From Prunella strophiata (taxonomy: Eukaryota > Chordata > Aves > Passeriformes > Prunellidae), in NCBI GenBank assembly GCA_036583965.1, contig JAZBQD010000019.1, positions 17,792,085 through 17,856,084 on the forward strand: a stretch of DNA of 64,000 nt, written 5' to 3'. The first letter of the stretch is position 1. Each line of letters starts with the position of its first letter. A program made the translations under genes and the position numbers. Shown here piece after piece: positions 48,901-55,446 of this stretch. The notes beneath the pieces are model-generated. The model saw only the letters and a program-made list of their open reading frames with translations. It ran no database searches and was not told where the DNA came from.

Positions 48901-51900
48901 TTCTGAGGTTCTACTTTTGATTTTCAGAGTTGGGTGGTGGTAATAAATAAATAGCCTGAGAGGTGGGAATACCTAAGCATTTGGTGCTAAGCCTTGTCAA
49001 AGACAGTACACAGAATTAGATCCACTGCTCATGTGCCCTGATATAGTAATTCCCATGCACAGCAACCTGAAGCACTGTTAGCACTAAAAGCAAACAGATT
49101 GGTCCTTCACATGTAACTGCAGTGAACAATGCTCTCATGCTCACAGGGGCTTTTGCAGGAATAATTTTAAGTCAACGTACAGCCCTCACTTATCTGAGCA
49201 CTTTATTTACAAATCTGACTGGCTTATAAATAAATATGTCCTCCAGTCCTTTGCCATCTAACTATCACCACAAAAGCTTAACTGCTGATAGACTAAAACT
49301 AATTGACTTATTAGACATGCAAAGTAGAAAATTTTATTAATGCAAATTACATAATGGGAAGATAAATAACTTTTTTAAATGGAAGGTGTCACTTACAGAA
49401 AGCAGTTCTGCACTACTGATAAGAAGTGTGACAAGTAGCTTGCAAACATACCAGACAGTAAACCTGACAGTATTGTTTCCAAGGAAAAGGGAAAGGTCTT
49501 CTGTCATCTGCTCTTGACTCTTCTTATTGGCCACCATAACCATAATATAATCAGGGAGCTCTTCATCTAATAGAAAGAGAAATATGTTGTTTTAAAGTAT
49601 AATAAATCATGGAAGACATAGCAAACATCTTTAAACAAGTAACCTTTTTTTTTCTGTTTTACTAAAAAGACCTGCAGGCAGAGGATTAGGTAAGCAAATT
49701 AACAAGACTTCCATTTCATCTCTGGTTCAATACAAGTCTCATTTACAAGCAAGGAATAAAAGACCATCAACTCCACAAGAGCATAAGCTGAAGATCAGTG
49801 TATTTAAAAAGTGAGTAAACAGAAAGGAAAGAAGGACAAAATAAAAGAAAGCCACTCTGCTGCCTATATCCTTTTTCTTGAATACTAGCAAACATCTACA
49901 ATATTCATCACCTCAAATATTGCCAAATACAGCACCTTATCCTGTTAAATTTGTGAAATTTCCTTTAGCTACAAAAACAAAACAAATAAATATCCATTTC
50001 TGGTATGTGCATTGAACAAATCAAAACTGTATTAACTTCCAGATTTTCTACCTACAAAAATAAAGCAAATCTCAGCAACCTCAAGACTGAACTTCTATTC
50101 TGTAATGCATGCAATTTCATACACAGTGAGAAACCCATTCCCTTGCATAAAAGGCACTCCCACTCATCAGAATGCATAGGAAGGTGCTCAGTGCCCAACA
50201 TTACCACATCAAGGGTTTGGGGAGTTTGGTGTTTGGCATTTCACTTTGGCCTAGCTCTGGCCTCTGCTGAAGGACTGACTGCCACAATTGCTGCTCAAGG
50301 GCATTACTTGTGCTTCTTGAGCACCGACTTCAATTTAGTTTAATCAAACATCTCATACTCTCCAATTCCACTCCATGGCATGACATGAACATAACAATAG
50401 TAAGTGCAAACAGCTAGGAAATACTTCAAATTATTAATCTGAATCAAGGTACTGGTACAGCTGTGCTTATTTAATCAAGCTAAGACAGTACACAACACTA
50501 AAAAGACCTAAAAACGGAAAAATAGAAATCAAAATCCAAATGAAAGGAATTGCCTTTCTTCTATATCTATGTATGCTGCAAGTAATTAATCTCTCCCCTA
50601 GACTACAAAAATACCATTCACACATTGTACCTGCACTACCACTACTCAATTGGCCTAACATAACCCATTCCTAGCTTAAACCATCACTTCTTTTTGGTGG
50701 CTGTTGGTTTGTTTGGTTCGTTTCAGTTTTTATTGTTGCTGATTTGTGTTTGGGTTTCTTTTTCACTGCAAACTACAAGCTGTACAAGATGGATTGATGC
50801 TCAGACCTAGGACCTTAGAATAAATTTTATTTATTGGCCAAGCTACTTTTAAACATGATAAGCCCTTCAGGTGGTTCAACACATGATAAAGTAAAGAAGG
50901 TATTTTAAGTACAGACAAAAACATAAGTTAGCACAATTACCTGTAACAGTATGACTAGAAGAAGGAAACTTTCTTAGTAACTGTGTTGGCTTATGCCAAC
51001 CTAAACTGCATGTGGAACTACAGCCTTTTGAAAAATTTCCTAGCTGATGAATAATTAACTGACTTCATCTTGCTTCAAATATATGAATGTTTCCTTTGTA
51101 AGCTCTACACAATAAGTAAGTTTCAAAGTATCTTCTTGTAGAAGACTTTTCAAGAGAAAATAATTAACAGTTACAGAAAGAAACAAAAGCATGGTTCTTG
51201 TGCAGAGGCTAGAATAAGAGTGAACCAACTTTTTACTAGTTACCTGAAAGAAAAAACTGAGAGTTTTTTGAAAAAGATTACTTTAAAAGTTGTCCAAAAT
51301 ACTCTAGTCAAGAAAAGAAACCTGAAGATTTATAGAAATTTGGAAACAATGGTTTAAAAAGAAAAAATAGGCCAAGGCAAGACAGACTTAGCAATAAAGA
51401 ATACAAAGTTATTTAAAGAAGTTCAGAAGCTGACTGAGAAGAAACTGCAGACATTGTCTGCTGATCCTGGGAATACAGGAAACCTGTCCTCTGAATACAA
51501 GAGACAGAAGGCAAACAAAGAAAGAAGAGTCACAGCTGGAATCAAAGATGGCTTAGTATTCTACCAGCATCTCAGTATTAGAGACAAGAAAGACTTTCAT
51601 TTCAGAAATACAGGAGAAAGCAAATAATCAAGGACTGAGAAACTGAAACCTGGAATGATGGTAAAAACCCCAACCAACCAACCAAAAAATGAGTCACTTA
51701 AAAAGAAAGCTTTGGGATGGTGAAAAAGATGATTTTACAATTAAAAAGTTCTAAACACAGCTCCTAGGCACCAACTCAGTTCAGAATGTCAGCTCATAGG
51801 TAACTCCCTTCTATGGAGCCAATACATTTTTCTAGAAATACAATGCCTCCCTTGAAATAGGAAAGAAGATGAATTTGGGCTCAAACAAACTTTGAACTTG

Positions 51901-53649
51901 GCCCCTGCAACTCACAGGATCACTAAATTATGCTTTCAATTCCTTTTCTTCACCTGAAATCCAAGAAGCATCACAGACAACAACAATGCAGTTTCAGGAC
52001 TGAGGTATTTTGTTTCCAACAGAATGCTGTGTTAAGTTACCAACTTCTGCTGCTGAAAACAGCTGCTCTGAAGTGCAATATCCATTTCTTCCCCGATTCA
52101 GAAAAAACAAACAAACCTATAAGACCACAGATGTTCACAGTGCTCACCCCTCCTGTCACAAACCAAAATAAAATCCCCCCCTGCCTCTAAGATTCAAACA
52201 CATGTATTTCATCATCATTAGCTCAACGCAGCTCTTTCATTTTAAAGGTTTGTCCCACATAATGTTTCTGACCTGGCCTTTCAATTTCCTAAGGCACTCA
52301 CTCATATTTGTCCTCTCTCCTGATTTCAACAGATGCCTCACCCTGAATTCAAGAGCTGTTAAAAATATGCCTAAGAAAGTCTGAGTCCATCTCAGAGTGG
52401 CCACAGCTAACTGCTGCTGTATTTCCAAGGCTCTTGCTTTATATAATGTTTCTCCTAATGCTTCAAAGAAACTTCCTTAGATGTTCACATCATGGTTTGT
52501 CTTTCTTTCAAATCCCTTGCCACCATTTCTAAAGGAGAAGACTATTAGACTAACTTCTTAGTTATTTTCTTATAGTTCTTCATATGCTGATGTTCACATA
52601 CTGCTTCCTTTTATGCTTAGACTAATATTTTGTGAAGTATGCATCTTTCTTTCTTACTAGTCCAGCACTTCAGGTAAGTCTTCTCATGCTTAAGGCTTCT
52701 GTATGCAATAACACAGGTAATAAATAGTAAGTTCCACTAGCTAAGATTTTTTTTTCCTACATAACAAAAATTATCTAGAGAAGATTGCTGAACACATGGC
52801 AAAACTTACCAACATAAGCCCCCAGCTCCTGTAACTTTCCTTTTATAGCACCCTAAAAAATAATGAAATATTATTTAAGGGATGGATCAACAAAGTATTT
52901 CTAACTTCAAAGAGGTGGGAGGTTTAGCAAAGTTTCTCTCATTTACTGTTTGAACACATTGGTTTAACACGTTAAACTTTTCCTATTCTCTACTGCTCAG
53001 ACAGGAACGCTCTAACAGCGAGGGGCTGACAGCAAAGTAACGGAATCTCACTCTCTCTACCGCATTTTCCCATAGACCAGTTCCTGGCGCTACCATTCAA
53101 CCTCCAAGTCCCAGCTGTCCTTTTTTAAGCAGAGACCACCCGGACTCATAAGATGCAAAGAAAACTACCCTAAGATGCTCTGATAAAAGGTAACTCCCAG
53201 TTCAGCGGGGAAACACAAACCTGCCGGGATTTCCAAACTGTGACTGCCGAGTGGGAGCCTGCTGACAGGCCCTGCCGGTACCGGGGGCTCCCACCCGGCC
53301 AAGCTGCGCGCCCCCCGGGCAGCCCCGGGGCCGGGCGGGCTCTGCAGGGCGAGAGTGGCAGCCCCGGGACACAGACGGCACCCGGCAGCTGCCCGTCGGG
53401 GGACAGGGGTGCCCCGACTCCGCTTCCCACAACAACGACTCTCCTGCTCCCGCCCTCCCCCGGAGTCCCGAGGCCGAAGGACCCCGCCGCCGGCAGCTGT
53501 GACGGGGGAGCCGGCAGGAGCCCGGCGCCGCAGCCGCCGGCTGGGCCTGCCCCCACATGAGGGCCCGGCCTCCCGCCGCGGCGGAGGGAGCGACCCGGCT
53601 GCTTCTGTCTCACCCGGATCTTGCGGCTGATCTCGGTGCCGATCTCCAT
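30973..53649 (-). CDS. ZC3H14: ZC3H14, complete (17 coding exons, 728 aa)
   Basis: Nuclear poly(A)-RNA-binding CCCH zinc-finger protein (MSUT2, NAB2 homologue), which in other animals limits poly(A) tail length and acts in neurons. Coding exons in transcript order: 53649-53614, 52852-52810, 49566-49452, 46543-46503, 46353-46158, 45735-45315, 43853-43693, 42612-42512, 40378-40223, 38764-38690, 38244-38088, 36557-36340, 34903-34783, 33837-33701, 32673-32579, 31692-31586, 30979-30973. They total 2,187 nt with consistent phases: 728 residues plus TGA (human long isoform 736, from memory). Domain order: N-terminal PWI-like fold (MEIGTEISRKIR to FTVWLHGVLDKL, exons 1-4), a long low-complexity middle with a basic motif RKRR followed by an acidic EDEEEEED run (possible NLS), then five C-terminal CCCH fingers spaced CX5CX4-5CX3H. 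Start: GCGGCCATGGAG, a strong context. No frameshift or missing zinc ligand was seen. Confidence 0.97.
31586..31692 (-). CDS. ZC3H14: ZC3H14 coding exon 16: zinc finger 5
   Basis: Acceptor tttttag, donor GCCAG|gtgag. Encodes HCRFNTQCTRPDCTFYHPTV and PPRHALKWTRTQA. Finger 5 ligands are complete. ZC3H14 exon identity confirms the acceptor one codon group upstream of a decoy AG at TGTAGG. Confidence 0.94.
32579..32673 (-). CDS. ZC3H14: ZC3H14 coding exon 15: zinc finger 4
   Basis: Acceptor ctactattag, donor CAAAA|gtaag. Encodes a proline/serine linker and LCKFFPACKKMECPFYHPK, finger 4 (CX5CX4CX3H). Fingers 3-5 are the poly(A) adenosine-reading part in NAB2-type proteins. Confidence 0.95.
33701..33837 (-). 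CDS. ZC3H14: ZC3H14 coding exon 14: zinc fingers 2 and 3
   Basis: Acceptor ttccctcag, donor ACCAG|gtgag. Encodes VFPNCKFADKCLFIHPNCKY and DAKCTKPDCPYTH, completing finger 2 (CX5CX5CX3H) and all of finger 3 (CX5CX4CX3H), then the linker SRRTPHPSPKP. Confidence 0.96.
34783..34903 (-). CDS. ZC3H14: ZC3H14 coding exon 13: zinc finger 1
   Basis: Acceptor ccatccag, donor TGCAA|gtgag. Encodes EKVLERCKYWPACKNGDECV followed by YHHP. Finger 1 ligands C-X5-C-X5-C-X3-H are all present. The first Cys of finger 2 is at the exon end and the finger continues in the next exon. Confidence 0.96.
35985..36092. repeat. A/C-rich low-complexity tract
   Basis: Stretch of A runs interspersed with CAAA, CAAC and short C runs. 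On the transcribed (-) strand it is a T/G tract with G runs. Probably a decayed poly-A or CAAA repeat in ZC3H14 intron 12. Confidence 0.8.
36340..36557 (-). CDS. ZC3H14: ZC3H14 coding exon 12
   Basis: Acceptor tgtttgatag, donor TGACG|gtaat. Encodes KPASPKFIVTLDGVPSPPGY, LSDQEEEDMYLMEGLKPL and a segment ending RQLEDCD. Confidence 0.96.
38088..38244 (-). CDS. ZC3H14: ZC3H14 coding exon 11
   Basis: Acceptor cccgatgcag, donor ACACG|gtgaa. Encodes VHSDTRSFILKKPRLSEEMA and a segment ending SGRLIQT. Confidence 0.94.
38690..38764 (-). CDS. ZC3H14: ZC3H14 coding exon 10
   Basis: Frame-neutral 75-nt exon, acceptor gtttttttag, donor TCAGG|gttaag. Encodes QKELSCRLQIDPMIEDALQV. Being a multiple of three with matching phases, it can be skipped without a frameshift. 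Confidence 0.9.
40223..40378 (-). CDS. ZC3H14: ZC3H14 coding exon 9
   Basis: Acceptor tatttaaag, donor TTCAAG|gtcat. Encodes VPQKQTVPVAPRTRISPEES and a Glu/Gln-rich disordered segment. Phases fit the flanking exons (2 nt in, 1 nt out). Mammalian isoforms differ around these middle exons. Confidence 0.88.
40478..40502. repeat. (AC)n microsatellite
   Basis: About 12 AC units, 100 bp upstream (transcript sense) of ZC3H14 exon 9. Likely length-polymorphic. Confidence 0.9.
40845..41180 (-). mobile_element. CR1 LINE 3' fragment
   Basis: The + strand begins AATCACAGAATCACTAAGAT and continues through GACCCTTAAGATCACCAA, CCACTGCCAAGTGCACCA, AAATACCTTCAGGGATGGTG, CTGGACAGCCTGTTCAATGC and CTACAACCTCCTTTCAGATA. 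This is the classic reverse complement of the avian CR1 3' region. It is 5'-truncated at about 335 bp, as usual for CR1, and is the best preserved LINE copy in the window. It lies in ZC3H14 intron 8. Confidence 0.88.
42512..42612 (-). CDS. ZC3H14: ZC3H14 coding exon 8
   Basis: Acceptor tttcctttag, donor CACTG|gtaat. Encodes SKQANKNLILKAISEAQESV and TKTTNYST, strongly conserved with mammals as remembered. Confidence 0.94.
43693..43853 (-). CDS. ZC3H14: ZC3H14 coding exon 7: basic and acidic motifs
   Basis: Acceptor taccttgtag, donor AGAAG|gtact. Encodes SSRKRRLPVVSSVVKVKKFC, a likely nuclear-localisation stretch, followed by an acidic GEDEEEEEDYG run and a Ser-rich end. Confidence 0.94.
45315..45735 (-). 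CDS. ZC3H14: ZC3H14 coding exon 6 (largest)
   Basis: Acceptor tttttgtcag. Encodes the conserved block AVIDIKPEPDDLIDEDLNFV and SYG-type sequence TVTYGSSRPSAEIYRPPA, then a more divergent tail (SLQGNRQLDTQGCRSLETGQ). IKPEP resembles a SUMO acceptor motif (psi-K-x-E). The end is set at GAG|gttggt because only this site keeps the frame into exon 7; a stronger-looking gtacga four bases further breaks it. Confidence 0.88.
46011..46108. repeat. Direct repeat pair flanking an AT-rich inverted repeat
   Basis: Near-identical 20-mers at 46011-46030 and 46089-46108 (TTAGAATGTACTACACTCAC; one G/A difference). Between them a 9-bp inverted repeat ATTAATTCT (46051-46059) / AGAATTAAT (46071-46079). Origin unknown. 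Confidence 0.8.
46158..46353 (-). CDS. ZC3H14: ZC3H14 coding exon 5
   Basis: Acceptor gtctccacag, donor TCCAG|gtaag. Encodes a serine-rich disordered segment including SSESNIFESNLPSSKSSS and RNDSRVSTSSQE. Confidence 0.93.
46503..46543 (-). CDS. ZC3H14: ZC3H14 coding exon 4
   Basis: Short 41-nt exon, acceptor ctatttcag, donor ACTG|gtaag. Encodes LHGVLDKLRSVTT, the end of the N-terminal domain. Confidence 0.93.
49452..49566 (-). CDS. ZC3H14: ZC3H14 coding exon 3
   Basis: Acceptor tttctattag, donor TCTG|gtatg. Encodes DEELPDYIMVMVANKKSQEQ and EDLSLFLGNNTVRFTVW, the core of the PWI-like fold. Confidence 0.96.
52810..52852 (-). CDS. ZC3H14: ZC3H14 coding exon 2
   Basis: Acceptor attttttag, donor GTTG|gtaag. 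Encodes GAIKGKLQELGAYV of the PWI-like N-terminal domain. The first residue is Gly where I recall Ser in mammals. Confidence 0.93.
53614..53649 (-). CDS. ZC3H14: ZC3H14 coding exon 1
   Basis: Encodes MEIGTEISRKIR and ends CGG|gtgag in phase 0. It lies in the CpG island, 17 nt downstream of the GGGAC repeat and about 200 bp from the minisatellite. Start choice rests on the invariant vertebrate N-terminus and the GCCATGG context. Confidence 0.95.
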
Positions 53650-53665
53650 GGCCGCGCCGAGCCTG

Positions 53666-53700
53666 CCCCGTCCCGTCCCGTCCCGTCCCGTCCCGTCCCC
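53666..53700 (-). repeat. ZC3H14: (GGGAC)n in ZC3H14 5' UTR, G-quadruplex motif
   Basis: Six to seven pentamers, CCCGT on + and GGGAC in the sense of the ZC3H14 transcript, ending 17 nt before the start codon. Successive GGG runs with 2-nt loops satisfy the usual G3N1-7 quadruplex rule. Confidence 0.85.
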
Positions 53701-53846
53701 CGCGGCCCCGGGCCCGGCTCCCACCGCCGCCCGCGCGGGTACCGAGCGCCGCTCGGGCTCAGCGCGCGGCCTCCGCCGGCACCGCCCCCTGCCGGGCGGC
53801 GGCCGCACCGCGGCGGGACCCGGGGGTGGAGGGGAGAGCGGCGGGC

Positions 53847-55382
53847 GGAGCCATGGCTGAGGGGGGCGGAGCCATGGCTGAGGGGGGCGGGCGGAGCCAT
53901 GGCTGAGGGGGGCGGAGCCATGGCTGAGGGGGGCGGAGCCATGGCTGAGGGGGACGGAGCCATGGCTGAGGGGGGCGGAGCCATGGCTGAGGGGGGCGGG
54001 CGGAGCCATGGCTGAGGGGGACGGAGCCATGGCTGAGGGGGACGGAGCCATGGCTGAGGGGGACGGAGCCATGGCTGAGGGGGACGGAGCCATGGCTGAG
54101 GGGGGCGGAGCCATGGCTGAGGGGGACGGAGCCATGGCTGAGGGGGGCGGAGCCATGGCTGAGGGGGACGGAGCCATGGCTGAGGGGGGCGGGCGGAGCC
54201 ATGGCTGAGGGGGGCGGGCGGAGCCATGGCTGAGGGGGGCGGGCGGAGCCATGGCTGAGGGGGACGGAGCCATGGCTGAGGGGGACGGAGCCATGGCTGA
54301 GGGGGACGGAGCCATGGCTGAGGGGGGCGGGCGGAGCCATGGCTGAGGGGGACGGAGCCATGGCTGAGGGGGGCGGGCGGAGCCATGGCTGAGGGGGGCG
54401 GAGCCATGGCTGAGGGGGACGGAGCCATGGCTGAGGGGGACGGAGCCATGGCTGAGGGGGGCGGAGCCATGGCTGAGGGGGACGGAGCCATGGCTGAGGG
54501 GGGCGGGCGGAGCCATGGCTGAGGGGGGCGGAGCCATGGCTGAGGGGGACGGAGCCATGGCTGAGGGGGACGGAGCCATGGCTGAGGGGGGCGGGCGGAG
54601 CCATGGCTGAGGGGGGCGGGCGGAGCCATGGCTGAGGGGGACGGAGCCATGGCTGAGGGGGACGGAGCCATGGCTGAGGGGGGCGGGCGGAGCCATGGCT
54701 GAGGGGGGCGGAGCCATGGCTGAGGGGGGCGGAGCCATGGCTGAGGGGGACGGAGCCATGGCTGAGGGGGGCGGAGCCATGGCTGAGGGGGGCGGGCGGA
54801 GCCATGGCTGAGGGGGGCGGGCGGAGCCATGGCTGAGGGGGACGGAGCCATGGCTGAGGGGGACGGAGCCATGGCTGAGGGGGACGGAGCCATGGCTGAG
54901 GGGGGCGGGCGGAGCCATGGCTGAGGGGGGCGGGCGGAGCCATGGCTGAGGGGGACGGAGCCATGGCTGAGGGGGGCGGGCGGAGCCATGGCTGAGGGGG
55001 GCGGGCGGAGCCATGGCTGAGGGGGACGGAGCCATGGCTGAGGGGGGCGGAGCCATGGCTGAGGGGGGCGGGCGGAGCCATGGCTGAGGGGGGCGGAGCC
55101 ATGGCTGAGGGGGGCGGGCGGAGCCATGGCTGAGGGGGGCGGAGCCATGGCTGAGGGGGGCGGGCGGAGCCATGGCTGAGGGGGGCGGAGCCATGGCTGA
55201 GGGGTACGAGGGGAGCCATGGCTGAGGGGGGCGGGCGGAGCCATGGCTGAGGGGGGCGGGCGGAGCCATGGCTGAGGGGGGCGGGCGGAGCCATGGCTGA
55301 GGGGGACGGAGCCATGGCTGAGGGGGGCGGGCGGAGCCATGGCTGAGGGGTACGAGGGGAGCCATGGCTGAGGGGGGCGGGC
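53847..55382. repeat. GC-rich minisatellite, 68 units of 21 or 25 bp
   Basis: Tandem array of unit GGAGCCATGGCTGAGGGG plus a variable end. I counted 25 units ending GAC and 16 ending GGC (21 bp each), 25 ending GGCGGGC and 2 ending TACGAGG (25 bp each). 41 x 21 + 27 x 25 = 1,536, exactly the span. GAC units concentrate in the middle, 25-bp units towards the distal end, and the TACGAGG units are units 61 and 67. Each unit contains the palindrome CCATGG. GGC-type and 25-bp units contain a GC box (GGGGCGGAGC or GGGGCGGGC), which GAC units lose. There is no unique spacer, so it is not a CRISPR-like array. It lies about 200 bp upstream of the ZC3H14 start codon. Confidence 0.97.
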
Positions 55383-55446
55383 TGCGGGTCTTGCTCCTGA
55401 CCGCCCCGCCGGGAGCCGGCGTTGTTCTGTGACCGCTAGAACCACC

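Larger units (their letters stand above)
46544..53613 (-). other. ZC3H14: ZC3H14 introns 1-3
   Basis: Introns 53613-52853, 52809-49567 and 49451-46544. AT-rich, except that the first begins in the CpG island (to about 53,230). No exon, repeat family or RNA gene recognised. ORFs at 50005-50343 and 48032-48268 are on the opposite strand and featureless. Confidence 0.65.
53230..55446 (-). promoter_or_regulatory. ZC3H14: ZC3H14 CpG-island promoter interrupted by a minisatellite
   Basis: G+C and CpG content rise abruptly at about 53,230 and fall to AT-rich sequence at about 55,446. Unique CpG-rich sequence on both sides of the array (53,230-53,846 and 55,383-55,446, including GACCGCCCCGCC) suggests one island into which the repeat expanded. 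There is no TATA box at a convincing place; the transcription start is not fixed by sequence. The 5' UTR probably lies between 53,650 and 53,850. Confidence 0.7.

Noticed and set aside
54008..54208. + strand MAEGDGA repeat ORF
   Set aside because: Short, entirely repeat-derived, and closed by TGA whenever a 25-bp unit shifts the frame.
53847..55382. CRISPR-like array
   Set aside because: Head-to-tail units with no unique spacers, in a eukaryotic CpG island. It is a minisatellite.
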